Shown: in pieces, positions 55,100 to 63,901 of the stretch | How positions within the stretch are numbered: position 1 is the first letter of the stretch | How the letters are laid out: each line of letters opens with the position of its first letter | NCBI GenBank assembly: GCA_022447525.1 | Contig: JAKVBA010000028.1 | Span: 38,539-102,538 of the forward strand | Source of the DNA: Gammaproteobacteria bacterium | GTDB lineage: Bacteria; Pseudomonadota; Gammaproteobacteria; Arenicellales; Arenicellaceae | Direction of reading: 5' to 3' | Length of the DNA: 64,000 nt | Made by a program: the position numbers and the translations under genes | Notes under the pieces: generated by a model | Told to the model about the DNA's origin: nothing | Database searches by the model: none | Seen by the model: the letters and a program-made list of their open reading frames with translations, nothing else

Positions 55100-55186
55100 T
55101 TAGTTTGCTAGTTGTTTTTTTAGTTCTAACTCGCGTTGGGCTAATTCGAGTCGTCTTTGTTCGATTTGGATCCTTTTTTATGACGT
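55100..55186 (-). pseudogene. in-frame coiled-coil remnant of the upstream gene
   Basis: Continuing the 55187-55612 frame past its TAA, the codons read TS, a second TAA (55178-55180), then KRIQIEQRRLELAQRELELK and KQLAN before a third stop at 55100-55102. This heptad-rich tail resembles the C-terminus of the intact paralogue (LEIEQQKLSLRKEELALQKR). It suggests that the gene once ended at 55100 and has acquired stop codons. Confidence 0.6.
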
Positions 55187-55612
55187 TTACACTTGGTCGA
55201 GCACCAAAGCGGTTGTAAGGTGTGGTTTTCTTTTGTCCCTCGTGTTTGTTTTTTGTTGAGCTCCCGATTGGTTTTCCTGGACCGCCTCTGGTTCGGTGGC
55301 GGGTGGTTTATCCAGCAAGGCGACTTTTGCCGCGATTTCGTTTTCCGTTGCTCCACAAATCAATTCGGAAAGCACAAAGGTACTTTCGTTGCAAAGTGAA
55401 GGGGTATCGACAGAACACCAGTCATTGTTTTCCCCCACGACACGTTTCATTAGTTTTTCGGTCGTTTCTCCTTCACAAGTAAGCTTAACTTCCCAATAGC
55501 GGTTCCCGTCCACGTTTTGGAAGTATTTCCGTGACATAAACTCCACTTCACTTACAGCTAAGCTCGGAGCTAAGGCAGCGGTTAAAGCTGCGATGCATAA
55601 AATACGTGTCAT
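55187..55612 (-). CDS. secreted Cys-rich protein, paralogue with truncated C-terminus
   Basis: A 141-residue protein from ATG 55612 (GGG nine bases upstream). A signal peptide (about residues 1-22) is followed by the same four-cysteine domain as the downstream gene: LTCEGE, DWCSV, SLCNE, LICGA, with spacings 20, 8 and 12, and the shared framework YWEVKLTCE...WCS...ICG. After that the sequence turns into a low-complexity stretch (PPATEPEAVQENQSGAQQKT) and stops, without the coiled coil of its paralogue. A coiled-coil remnant lies in frame beyond the stop. The gene is probably damaged or evolving a shorter form. Confidence 0.6.
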   Translation of the reverse strand: MTRILCIAALTAALAPSLAVSEVEFMSRKYFQNVDGNRYWEVKLTCEGETTEKLMKRVVGENNDWCSVDTPSLCNESTFVLSELICGATENEIAAKVALLDKPPATEPEAVQENQSGAQQKTNTRDKRKPHLTTALVLDQV

Positions 55613-55659
55613 TAATTTCACCCTTTTAACCCATTCTATAATAAATCAATAAGCCAGTC

Positions 55660-56688
55660 TTATTTCAACGTTTCACGTTGCTTTTCTTTTTCAAGCGCCT
55701 TTTTCTTCCGGTGCTTTTTTGCGGCAATTTTACTATCAGCGCCGATGTGGGTTTCTCCACGCGCTTTTGCCAGTTTTACTTGTTTTTCGCGTTCCGTAAA
55801 CCGAGCTTTTTGCTCGTCACTGAGGCTATTATAGCATCGGTGACAACTGACGCCGGCTACGAAGTGCGGACTCAGTTTTTCCTCTTCTGTAATGGGATGA
55901 CGACAAGCATGACACTGATCGTAAATGCCTTTTTGTAAATCATGATTGACGGCGACTCTATCATCGAAAACGAAACACTCACCGTTCCACATGGTCTCAG
56001 ATTGATCTACCTCTTCCAAATATTTGAGAATACCTCCTCTTAAGTGATAAACCTCTTCAAATCCTTTTTCCTTCATAAAGGAAGATGCTTTTTCACATCT
56101 GATACCGCCAGTACAAAACATAGCTACCTTTTTATGTTTCTGAGGGTCGAGAGTCTGTTCTACATACTCTGGAAACTCACGGAAATTATCAGTACGAGGA
56201 TTTACCGCATTTACAAACGTCCCGATATCATACTCGTACTCATTTCGGGTATCTATAACAAGCGTGTCGGGATCTGATATCAAATCATTCCATTGTTTTG
56301 GTTCTACGTAAGTGCCAACGACCTTGTTAGGGTTTATACCTTCAATCCCCATAGTAACGATTTCTTTCTTTAACTTTACTTTGGTTCGGTGGAAGGGTTG
56401 CCCTTGGTGGTAAGAAAGTTTGTAATCTATTGGCGCGAACCGGGAGTCGGTTTGTAACCAATCAAGCAATATTGTTATAGACTTATCTGATCCAGAAATC
56501 GTGCCATTTATGCCTTCATTCGCAAGCAAAAGCGTACCTTTAATATCCAAGCTTTTAAGCTTTGATAAAAGTTTTGGCTGAAGCTCTTGGTAATCATTTA
56601 ATGTAACAAATTTGTATAAAGCACAAACCGTACGTGTGGCATCATCATTCACTGAATTGTACAGCGAAGCGTCATTAGAGTTTTGCAT
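55660..56688 (-). CDS. trhO: tRNA uridine(34) hydroxylase (rhodanese-domain protein, YceA)
   Basis: Oxygen-dependent hydroxylation of U34 in tRNAs, the first step toward cmo5U-type modification. The 342 residues start with an acylphosphatase-like N-terminal domain ([14 protein letters not shown]), then a rhodanese domain with the active-site cysteine in [18 protein letters not shown], followed by [15 protein letters not shown] and a CxxC pair ([16 protein letters not shown]) that may bind zinc. The basic Lys/Arg tail is usual in the family. It is divergent from the acyl-CoA ligase gene. Confidence 0.94.
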   Translation of the reverse strand: MQNSNDASLYNSVNDDATRTVCALYKFVTLNDYQELQPKLLSKLKSLDIKGTLLLANEGINGTISGSDKSITILLDWLQTDSRFAPIDYKLSYHQGQPFHRTKVKLKKEIVTMGIEGINPNKVVGTYVEPKQWNDLISDPDTLVIDTRNEYEYDIGTFVNAVNPRTDNFREFPEYVEQTLDPQKHKKVAMFCTGGIRCEKASSFMKEKGFEEVYHLRGGILKYLEEVDQSETMWNGECFVFDDRVAVNHDLQKGIYDQCHACRHPITEEEKLSPHFVAGVSCHRCYNSLSDEQKARFTEREKQVKLAKARGETHIGADSKIAAKKHRKKKALEKEKQRETLK

Positions 56689-56861
56689 AATTTTTTCTGC
56701 CGGCCGAAGCGTAAATTCGGGGCTAAAGGTTATTCTGTAATTTTTGCGGCGAGTAGCTCGCGGGCGCTATTATCTAATATTTTGTCGATATTGACAACAA
56801 GACATATTGTCAGGTATCTTTCGTTATCCCCTTTGAATAGTGCTTTTTGGAGACGCGCGCA

Positions 56862-58526
56862 ATGGAACCAGTTTGGTTGAATTCTTACCCTCAAGGTGTA
56901 CCTCATGAAATTAATTTAGATGAGTTTTCATCGGTAGCAGATGTGTTTTTAAAGTCATGCGCAGAGCACGAAAACAAGCCTGCATACACCAGTTTTGATC
57001 ATTCGCTTACTTTTGGTGAGATTGAACAAATGACGGCTCAGTTTGCGACTTATTTGCAAAAAGACCTGGGTTTAAAAAAAGGCGACAGACTAGCGATAAT
57101 GTTGCCTAATATCATTCAGTATCCGGTCGCGGTTTTGAGTGCCATGAGGCTAGGTCTCATTGTGGTAAATATAGACCCTATGTATACCCAAAGGGAATTG
57201 AAGATTCAGTTTAATGATTCCGGAGCTGAAACGGTTATTGTTCTGGAGACCTTTGCTGCCGAAGTCGAGAAAGCCATGACTGAAGTGCCGGTTAAAAATG
57301 TAATTGTTACCAAGATTGGAGATTGCTTGCCCCTCTTGAAAGGTTTGGGAATCAATATGGTGGCCAAGCACATTAAAAAAGCCGTACCGCAATATTCGAT
57401 TCCAAAGGCTCGTGCTTATAAGTCGGCCTTGTCTAAATATAAAGGTAGAACATCGAGCTTAGTTGATGCTGAGCTAACTCATGAGGATCTTTTGTTTTTA
57501 CAGTACACAGGGGGTACTACCGGAGTTCCTAAAGGCGTTGAGATTACTCACGGCAATATGATTGCCAATATCCAAATGTCAAAAGAGTGGATAAAACCTA
57601 GCCTGGCTCCAGGCGTACAGCATCGAGTTATCGCTCCTTTGCCGATGTATCACATATTCTGTATGTCGGTAAATTTGATGGTAATGATGAGCTTGGGCGC
57701 AGAAAATATTTTGATTGTAAACCCTAGAGATTTTGATGGCTTTGTAAAGATTCTGCAGAAAAATAGGTTCACGGGTATTACCGCAGTTAATACACTCCTC
57801 AGAAAATTACTAGATACTCCAGGGTTTGATCAAATCGATTTTTCAGAGCTGGATTTTACCTTTGCAGGTGGTATGGCTGTGACCAGTGATGTGGCTGCAG
57901 AATGGAAGGAAAAAACAGGCTGCACCGTAGTTGAAGCCTATGGGCTATCAGAGTGTTCACCGGGAGTTTCTTCGGTTCCCTTTACGACCGAAGAGTTCTC
58001 AGGGTCGATTGGTCTGCCATTGCCGAGCACAAAGATTAAGTTGCTAGACGACGATGGTAATGAGGTTGGTTTTAATGAATCTGGTGAGTTGTGTGTTGCT
58101 GGCCCTCAAGTAATGAGGGGCTATTGGAACCGACCAGATGCCACTGCGGAAGTAATGACCGACGATGGATATTTGCGTACTGGCGATTACGTCAGTGTCG
58201 ATGAGAAAGGGTTTATTCGCGTGCTTGATCGTAAAAAGGACATGATTCTCGTTTCTGGTTTCAACGTTTTTCCCAACGAAATCGAAGACGTTGTTAATCA
58301 GTTTAAAGGTGTTGTTGAGTCTGCTGCTATTGGCATTGAAGACAGAAACGCGGGGCAGGTGGTTAAATTATTCGTTGTCGCCAACGACGATTCTCTCACC
58401 AAAGAGGATGTCTCAGCCTACTGCAAAGACAATCTAACGGGATACAAACGTCCGAAGGTGATCGAATTTCTACCCGAGTTGCCTAAAAGCAATGTCGGCA
58501 AGATTCTCCGCAAAGAATTACGGTAG
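56862..58526 (+). CDS. fadD: long-chain fatty acid-CoA ligase
   Basis: Activates fatty acids to acyl-CoA with ATP, feeding beta-oxidation (FadIJ in this window). The 554 residues match FadD (561). AMP-binding motifs: QYTGGTTGVPKGVEITHGNM, EAYGLSECSPG, YLRTGDYVSVDEKGFIRVLD, and the FadD signature DMILVSGFNVFPNEIEDVV, with the catalytic lysine in SNVGKILRKEL. I use ATG 56862, behind GGAG, rather than TTG 56847. Adjacent genes (trhO divergent, a lipoprotein convergent) give no operon. Confidence 0.92.
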   Translation: MEPVWLNSYPQGVPHEINLDEFSSVADVFLKSCAEHENKPAYTSFDHSLTFGEIEQMTAQFATYLQKDLGLKKGDRLAIMLPNIIQYPVAVLSAMRLGLIVVNIDPMYTQRELKIQFNDSGAETVIVLETFAAEVEKAMTEVPVKNVIVTKIGDCLPLLKGLGINMVAKHIKKAVPQYSIPKARAYKSALSKYKGRTSSLVDAELTHEDLLFLQYTGGTTGVPKGVEITHGNMIANIQMSKEWIKPSLAPGVQHRVIAPLPMYHIFCMSVNLMVMMSLGAENILIVNPRDFDGFVKILQKNRFTGITAVNTLLRKLLDTPGFDQIDFSELDFTFAGGMAVTSDVAAEWKEKTGCTVVEAYGLSECSPGVSSVPFTTEEFSGSIGLPLPSTKIKLLDDDGNEVGFNESGELCVAGPQVMRGYWNRPDATAEVMTDDGYLRTGDYVSVDEKGFIRVLDRKKDMILVSGFNVFPNEIEDVVNQFKGVVESAAIGIEDRNAGQVVKLFVVANDDSLTKEDVSAYCKDNLTGYKRPKVIEFLPELPKSNVGKILRKELR

Positions 58527-58555
58527 GGAGCTTAACTAATTAATATATCAGAAGG

Positions 58556-59029
58556 TTAATGGCGAGTTTGAGATTCCCAGCTTAAACTCGTCAACAGCCA
58601 TTGGTTATCGAACTGGTTAAAAACCCCAGACACCTTTTGATTATCAAATTTCAGGAAGGGTAGGTTACCGTCAAGATTACTTTCGGTGCCCGCCATTAGT
58701 ACTAAAGCCTCCACAGCAACGGTATTATTGTCAATCAGTTCCAGGGATTGGATGTTTACCACTAGTTTTATATTTTGACTTTTCAACATATAAGCCGTGG
58801 CCATTTTACGAAGTGATGGCTTAGTATGTCCGGCATGATCACTGTAGTCATCGTGTATGTGTATCATTAGCCTAGAATTTCTGCGCTCCTCGATTGCTAA
58901 TTCCATTTTATCTATAACTGCATTGACCTGCTGCTCTGGGCTTGTTGGGCTAGACGTACAAGCGGATAAGCTTAGTAACGCAAAAAAGGTTAAAGTGAGC
59001 GATCTTGTTGTTTGTTTTGAGCACAGCAT
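58556..59029 (-). CDS. small lipoprotein, NTF2-like
   Basis: A 157-residue protein with a lipobox (LSLSAC, lipidated Cys24) after a hydrophobic signal. The mature part begins with a Ser/Thr/Pro spacer and a helix (VNAVIDKMELAIEERR). The pattern then fits a cone-shaped NTF2-like domain: HIHDDYSD, RKMATAYMLKS, VVNIQSLELIDNNTVAVEAL and VFNQFDNQWLLTSLSW. Function unknown. The Ser after the lipid cysteine position (Thr25 here, not Asp) suggests outer-membrane localisation. It is convergent with fadD and divergent from acpH. Confidence 0.7.
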   Translation of the reverse strand: MLCSKQTTRSLTLTFFALLSLSACTSSPTSPEQQVNAVIDKMELAIEERRNSRLMIHIHDDYSDHAGHTKPSLRKMATAYMLKSQNIKLVVNIQSLELIDNNTVAVEALVLMAGTESNLDGNLPFLKFDNQKVSGVFNQFDNQWLLTSLSWESQTRH

Positions 59030-59111
59030 CGTTGTTTAATTCGGAGCAAGATAGATACTACGCTATCATACTCTATTCATTTTTATTTTGATGGGCCTAA
59101 GTTATATTGCA

Positions 59112-59711
59112 ATGAATTATTTAAGCCATCTTTTTTTCTCTCAAAGGACACCTTATTCCTTCACTGGTAACCTTATGGGAGACTTCAAACCAAGTTCTGA
59201 GTTGCTTTTAGATTTGCCTGTTGAGGTAATAAAAGGGATTGAAAATCATAAGTTTGTTGATCGTGAGACTGATAACTTCCAAGATGTAAAGGATCTGCGC
59301 AAAGTATTTAGCAATAAGCGTCGACGATACGCGGGTGTAATAACGGATATTGCCTTTGATTATTTTTTAATCAAACATTGGAGTAATTTTGCTGATTTAC
59401 AGTTTGATAAATTTGTCTCTTTGGCATACCAAGGATTAGCCAAATGTAAAGATATCATGCCATCGAGAATGCAGCATGTGACTGCAAATATGATTGAACA
59501 CGATTGGTTGCGAGTATATGCTACGCTCGAGGGTGTTGGAAAAAGTATTGACATGGTTAGCCAACGAATTAGGTTTACTAATTTTATGCATGGTTCGATA
59601 GAGGAAGTTGAGACAAACTACGACGCTATTGAATCGGTATTTCTACAACTTTTCAGTCACTTAAAGTTGGCAGTTGATGATAAAAACATCGAATCTTCCT
59701 CTATTTTGTAA
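59112..59711 (+). CDS. acpH: acyl carrier protein phosphodiesterase
   Basis: Removes phosphopantetheine from holo-ACP. From ATG 59112 the protein has 199 residues. It shows the AcpH (DUF479) pattern [53 protein letters not shown], with the expected His and Asp metal ligands. ATG 59091 and TTG 59088 are in frame, but MNYLSHL is the family start. It precedes rpmF and the fab cluster, a fitting neighbour because acpP lies 4 kb downstream. Confidence 0.85.
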   Translation: MNYLSHLFFSQRTPYSFTGNLMGDFKPSSELLLDLPVEVIKGIENHKFVDRETDNFQDVKDLRKVFSNKRRRYAGVITDIAFDYFLIKHWSNFADLQFDKFVSLAYQGLAKCKDIMPSRMQHVTANMIEHDWLRVYATLEGVGKSIDMVSQRIRFTNFMHGSIEEVETNYDAIESVFLQLFSHLKLAVDDKNIESSSIL

Positions 59712-60017
59712 ATCTACTCGTAAAACTTTAGGTTTGTTCCCAATAAACCTCAAAAAACATCGATTTCTCTTTGACACATGGGCGCCCTAACTATATGATT
59801 CGGCCAAATTTTTGGATGTATCCAATTTACATAGATGCATCTGCCAAGCCTTATCACGATTGCTAAATGAAGTAGGTGGCGATGAAGGTTTGACATTCGA
59901 CTAATCGAACTTGTTTTGAGTGAAGTAGATGCTATTAATCACTTCGAAAATTGGGTTTTTAATAGAGCCAAAAACCTCAACAACAGGTTCTCAAATATTC
60001 ATTCAGCGAGGTAGACC
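59712..60017. other. leader region of rpmF (yceD position, but yceD absent)
   Basis: About 306 bp without a convincing gene. In most gammaproteobacteria yceD (DUF177) directly precedes rpmF; no trace of it is visible here. The region holds a strong promoter at 59771-59799. Confidence 0.55.
59771..59799 (+). promoter_or_regulatory. strong sigma70 promoter for rpmF
   Basis: TTGACA (59771-59776), a 17-bp spacer and TATGAT (59794-59799): a perfect -35 and a five-of-six -10, about 220 bp before rpmF. There is no other gene in the interval for it to serve. Confidence 0.75.
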
Positions 60018-60200
60018 ATGGCTGTACAAAAAAGTAAGAAATCAAATTCTAGACGCGGCATGCGCCGTTCACACGATGCGATGGGTGAGCCAACCCTATC
60101 TTCAGATTCAATGACTGGTGAACTTCATCGTCGTCACCAGGTGACAGCATCTGGGTACTACCGCGGTAAGAAAGTCGTGAACGTAAAGTCTGCAAATTAA
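60018..60200 (+). CDS. rpmF: 50S ribosomal protein L32
   Basis: Large-subunit ribosomal protein of 60 residues. [20 protein letters not shown] and the later [18 protein letters not shown] match L32; the zinc cysteines of some L32 forms are absent, as usual in proteobacteria (zinc-independent type). ATG 60018 has GCGAGG nine bases upstream. A strong terminator follows, so rpmF seems to be transcribed separately from plsX. Confidence 0.96.
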   Translation: MAVQKSKKSNSRRGMRRSHDAMGEPTLSSDSMTGELHRRHQVTASGYYRGKKVVNVKSAN

Positions 60201-60257
60201 TCGTAGCTAGTTGCTTCGTAGAGTGTCGGGTAACGTATAGTTAGCTTAGACACGTTT

Positions 60258-60289
60258 AAAAAAGGCCTCACATTAGAGGCCTTTTTTAT
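60258..60289 (+). terminator. intrinsic terminator of rpmF
   Basis: aaaaaaggcctc (60258-60269) and gaggcctttttt (60276-60287) form a 12-bp perfect stem with a 6-nt loop, ending in a T-run. Confidence 0.88.
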
Positions 60290-60449
60290 TGTTAGGAAAG
60301 CAGATTTATCAATACTTTATATAGTTAAATTGTCTGTCTCAGCTTAAGCCTTTGAAATTCAATTTGAATTTAACAATTCATCTATAAACCAACGTGGAAA
60401 TCTCGATTTTTCTCAAGGATTTTATTTGAAGCCCAGCTAACTATCTTAT

Positions 60450-61505
60450 ATGAATTCAGTACCAAAACAGCCTACCGTAGCTATTGATGCTATGGGTGGG
60501 GATATTGGGGTAGCTGTCACTGTTTCAGCGGCGGTAGACTACCTAAATAATAACGCCAACAACAAAAAGATTATTTTAGTTGGTGATCAAAATGCTATTT
60601 CTACGCAAGTGAAAAAGGTTGCTGGAGACAATCTAGTAGCTAAAGGAAGGCTCGAAATCGTTCATACCACCGAAGTAGTAGGGATGGATGAATCTCCCGC
60701 CTTAGCATTGAAGCGCAAGAAAGATTCATCAATGAGGGTTGCCATCAATATGGTCAAAGAAGGGCGCTCTCAGGCAGCCGTAAGCGCTGGTAACACTGGC
60801 GCATTGATGGCCACAGCGAAGTTTGTTTTAAAAACCATCAAAGGCGTGGATCGTCCGGCAATCATTACCACGTTTCCTTGTCGAGATACCTCAAAGACTA
60901 TCCACATGCTTGATTTAGGTGCAAATGTCGATTCATCTCCCGAGATGCTACTCCAGTTTGCCATTATGGGTTCTGTTCTCACGGAATTTGTTGATAAAAA
61001 ACAACACCCGAAAGTTGCGTTATTAAATGTTGGCGCTGAGGAGATAAAAGGGAGTGAGAAAGTAAAAAGAGCAGCCAGTTTACTCGAAAAGTCAGAGTTG
61101 AACTACGCCGGCTACATTGAGGCTGATGAGATTTATGACGGCAAAGTCGACGTGATAGTCACAGATGGTTTTGAGGGTAATGTTGCCTTGAAGGCCAGCG
61201 AAGGCACTGCGAAAATGATTATGGGAGTGATGAAAGAAGAGTTCAAAAGGAATCCGTTGACTAAGATCGCAGCTGTTGTGTGTATGAAAGTCCTTAAGTC
61301 TATGCAGAAACGGTTAGATCCGCGAGCCCACAATGGTGCCACTTTAATTGGTTTAAACGGTGTTGTTGTGAAATCTCATGGAGGTACCGATAGTTTCGGA
61401 TTCAAACACGCAATTGCTGAGGCCTTTGCTCAAACTGAACGTGACGTCGTAGGCCACTTGTTCGAAAAATTTGAAAGCTTCGACGATGAAGTCTCTACCG
61501 ACTAA
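60450..61505 (+). CDS. plsX: phosphate acyltransferase PlsX
   Basis: Makes acyl-phosphate from acyl-ACP for phospholipid synthesis. The 351 residues have VAIDAMGGDIGVAVTV at the N-terminus, AAVSAGNTGALMATAKF, MLDLGANVDSSPEML, and the C-terminal GATLIGLNGVVVKSHGGTD block. It is followed after 31 bp by fabD. The gene usually between them, fabH, is missing. Confidence 0.96.
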   Translation: MNSVPKQPTVAIDAMGGDIGVAVTVSAAVDYLNNNANNKKIILVGDQNAISTQVKKVAGDNLVAKGRLEIVHTTEVVGMDESPALALKRKKDSSMRVAINMVKEGRSQAAVSAGNTGALMATAKFVLKTIKGVDRPAIITTFPCRDTSKTIHMLDLGANVDSSPEMLLQFAIMGSVLTEFVDKKQHPKVALLNVGAEEIKGSEKVKRAASLLEKSELNYAGYIEADEIYDGKVDVIVTDGFEGNVALKASEGTAKMIMGVMKEEFKRNPLTKIAAVVCMKVLKSMQKRLDPRAHNGATLIGLNGVVVKSHGGTDSFGFKHAIAEAFAQTERDVVGHLFEKFESFDDEVSTD

Positions 61506-61536
61506 AATCGCAAAAATTACTATTTAGGAGAAAAGT

Positions 61537-62457
61537 ATGTCGTTCGCAATGGTATTTCCTGGCCAGGGCTCACAAGCCATTGGCATGATGAGTGCATTAG
61601 CTCAAGAATTTAGCGTAGTCAGAGAACTATACACAGAAGCATCTGATGCGCTTGGTATTGATCTTTGGGGCTTGACTCAAGAAGGTCCTATTGAAGATCT
61701 TTCTATGACCGAAAATACTCAACCAGCGCTACTGGTAGCTGGTGTTGCGGCCTGGCGAGTTTGGCAAGAAAGCAGCGGCGCAATACCCGCAATAATGGCA
61801 GGGCATAGTCTGGGCGAATACACCGCATTGGTTTGCGCTGGTGCGATACCATTTGATCAAGGTGTTACGTTAGTAAGAGATCGAGGAAGGTATATGCAAA
61901 ACGCGGTACCAGAGGGACAAGGCGGTATGGCAGCTATTATAGGGCTTGATGATGATGTGGTATCAAAGGTGTGCGCTGAAGTCGCTAATGGCGATGTTTT
62001 ACAAGCCGTAAATTTTAATGCACCAGGTCAAGTTGTAATCGCCGGTAGCGCCGCGGCAATTGAGAGAGCTGCGCCAGCTATGAAACAAGCGGGTGCAAAA
62101 CGTGCTCTTGCATTACCAGTTTCTATACCCGCACACAGTGCATTGATGAGCAGTGCGTCTGAGAAACTAGCGGCCAGAATACAAGAGGTAGATATTAAAC
62201 TACCGACCATACCTGTTTTGCACAATTGCAATGTGAGTTTCGCTGAAACCCCTGAGCAAGTAGCACAGAATCTGGTAACCCAATTAGACTCTCCTGTGCT
62301 TTGGGTAGCCAGCGTTGAGAGAATGCTAAATGATGGCATAAACAAGTATGTAGAAAGCGGCCCTGGTAAGGTCTTATCAGGCATGATTAAACGCATTGCC
62401 AAGGGTAGTCAGGTGGGTTGTATTGATACGCCTGATGCATTAAAAGAACAACTTTAA
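61537..62457 (+). CDS. fabD: malonyl-CoA:ACP transacylase
   Basis: Loads malonyl groups on ACP. The 306 residues begin MSFAMVFPGQGSQAIGM; the serine nucleophile lies in MAGHSLGEYTALV, the catalytic His in IPAHSALMSSA, and the C-terminal SGPGKVLSGMIKRI is typical. AGGAG precedes ATG 61537 well. It is directly followed by fabG (22 bp). Confidence 0.97.
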   Translation: MSFAMVFPGQGSQAIGMMSALAQEFSVVRELYTEASDALGIDLWGLTQEGPIEDLSMTENTQPALLVAGVAAWRVWQESSGAIPAIMAGHSLGEYTALVCAGAIPFDQGVTLVRDRGRYMQNAVPEGQGGMAAIIGLDDDVVSKVCAEVANGDVLQAVNFNAPGQVVIAGSAAAIERAAPAMKQAGAKRALALPVSIPAHSALMSSASEKLAARIQEVDIKLPTIPVLHNCNVSFAETPEQVAQNLVTQLDSPVLWVASVERMLNDGINKYVESGPGKVLSGMIKRIAKGSQVGCIDTPDALKEQL

Positions 62458-62479
62458 ATAATAACTAATAGGTCTAACG

Positions 62480-63226
62480 ATGTTTAATTTAGATAACAAG
62501 GTTTGTTTGGTGACAGGTGCGACTCGCGGTATTGGTAAGGCGATTGCCAGCCAGCTGGGCAAGCAGGGTGCAATTGTCATTGGTACCGCCACATCAGACT
62601 CTGGAGCTGATTCCATCTCGACGTACCTCAATGAGCAAAGGATCAAAGGCAAGGGAATGAAGCTAAATGTCGCCGACTCTGATTCGATAAATGATGTCAT
62701 CAAAGAAATTGGTGATGAATTCGGCCCGGTAGACGTGCTTGTCAACAATGCAGGTATCACCAAAGATAACTTAATGATGCGCATGAAGGAAGATGAGTGG
62801 GACGATGTGTTAACTACAAACTTGAAGTCAGTTTATCGTTTGTCTAAGCAGGTTATGCGAGGAATGATGAAATCAAGGTTTGGCAGGATTATCAATATAA
62901 CCTCTGTGGTCGGTGTTTCTGGTAACGCTGGACAGGCAAATTATGCAGCATCAAAGGCGGGCGTCATTGGATTTACTAAGTCGTTGGCGCAAGAGATCGC
63001 CTCGAGAGGCGTAACGGTTAATGCGATTGCCCCGGGGTTTATTCAAACAGATATGACCGATGCTTTAAATGATGAGCAGAAAGAAAAAATGGCCGCAAAT
63101 ATTCCCGCCGGTAAGCTTGGGCAACCCGAGGATATTGCGTCTGCTGTTGTTTTTCTGGCTTCAGACGAGAGTGCATACATTACCGGCACAACCTTGCATG
63201 TCAATGGCGGTATGTATATGACCTAA
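62480..63226 (+). CDS. fabG: 3-oxoacyl-ACP reductase
   Basis: NADPH-dependent reduction of 3-ketoacyl-ACP. The 248 residues form a short-chain dehydrogenase: VTGATRGIGKAIASQLG (NADP loop), VLVNNAGIT, the catalytic Ser (IINITSVVG) and YAASKAGVIGFTKSLAQE (Tyr-x3-Lys), ending in TGTTLHVNGGMYM. It sits between fabD and acpP. Confidence 0.97.
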   Translation: MFNLDNKVCLVTGATRGIGKAIASQLGKQGAIVIGTATSDSGADSISTYLNEQRIKGKGMKLNVADSDSINDVIKEIGDEFGPVDVLVNNAGITKDNLMMRMKEDEWDDVLTTNLKSVYRLSKQVMRGMMKSRFGRIINITSVVGVSGNAGQANYAASKAGVIGFTKSLAQEIASRGVTVNAIAPGFIQTDMTDALNDEQKEKMAANIPAGKLGQPEDIASAVVFLASDESAYITGTTLHVNGGMYMT

Positions 63227-63290
63227 ATGAGCCTTAAATCTTGTATAAGATAAGAAAGTTGATAATTGTACAGTTTACTAATTAATTGTT

Positions 63291-63318
63291 TTGCAATACG
63301 GCGTCTTTTTTATATAAT
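63291..63318 (+). promoter_or_regulatory. promoter of acpP
   Basis: TTGCAA (63291-63296), 16-bp spacer, TATAAT (63313-63318), about 120 bp before acpP. A separate strong promoter for the highly expressed ACP gene is usual. Confidence 0.65.
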
Positions 63319-63439
63319 CCGCGGCTAGAATAAACCGCCAATGTAAATCGGTTTGCATTGGCACATTTCAAACCAACGGCTGGATTAATTTTTGCTCTAG
63401 TCTTTGGATGATATAGCTCCTTTTACAAGAGGTACTCTT

Positions 63440-63673
63440 ATGAGCAGCATTGAAGAACGCGTAAAGAAAATAGTAGTTGAGCAACTAGGTGTTAACGAGG
63501 ATCAAGTCGTCAATAGTGCGTCTTTCGTCGACGATCTAGGCGCAGACTCACTTGACACTGTCGAGCTAGTGATGGCTTTGGAGGAAGAATTCGAAACGGA
63601 AATTCCCGACGAAGAGGCAGAAAACATTACTACTGTTCAACAAGCAATCGATTATGTGAATAACAATTCATAA
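63440..63673 (+). CDS. acpP: acyl carrier protein
   Basis: Carrier of growing acyl chains. From ATG 63440 (AAGAGG upstream) the protein has 77 residues; the phosphopantetheine serine lies in [20 protein letters not shown], and the acidic helices are typical. An upstream in-frame ATG (63404) would add 12 residues foreign to the family. It has its own promoter and a terminator. Confidence 0.98.
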   Translation: MSSIEERVKKIVVEQLGVNEDQVVNSASFVDDLGADSLDTVELVMALEEEFETEIPDEEAENITTVQQAIDYVNNNS

Positions 63674-63695
63674 GCGTAGTTAAGAACAAATTTTG

Positions 63696-63732
63696 AAAAA
63701 GCCGCTCTGGAATACCAGGGCGGCTTTTTTGT
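63696..63732 (+). terminator. intrinsic terminator after acpP
   Basis: aaaaagccgctctgg (63696-63710) pairs with ccagggcggcttttt (63716-63730) with one mismatch over a 5-nt loop, followed by further T residues. fabF thus needs its own promoter or readthrough. Confidence 0.85.
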
Positions 63733-63901
63733 TTAAGCGGTTAAGTACTGGTCATTTTGATCAGTTACAAGGCAAGTAGGTCGATTTTATTGAGTCGAAT
63801 GCAAATTTAATAAGTGTACGTAGCAACTCACTGGCGATGTTTCTATAATCAACGACCTAACGATGAGGCTATGTCATTAAAAACGAGTTAACGAAGAGAT
63901 T

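Noticed and set aside
55141..55356. 71-codon frame overlapping the truncated Cys-rich gene
   Set aside because: It is an out-of-frame basic, low-complexity reading; the homologous tail lies in the frame of the main gene.
59929..60114. 61-codon frame across the rpmF start
   Set aside because: It is out of frame with L32, whose sequence is unmistakable and explains the region.
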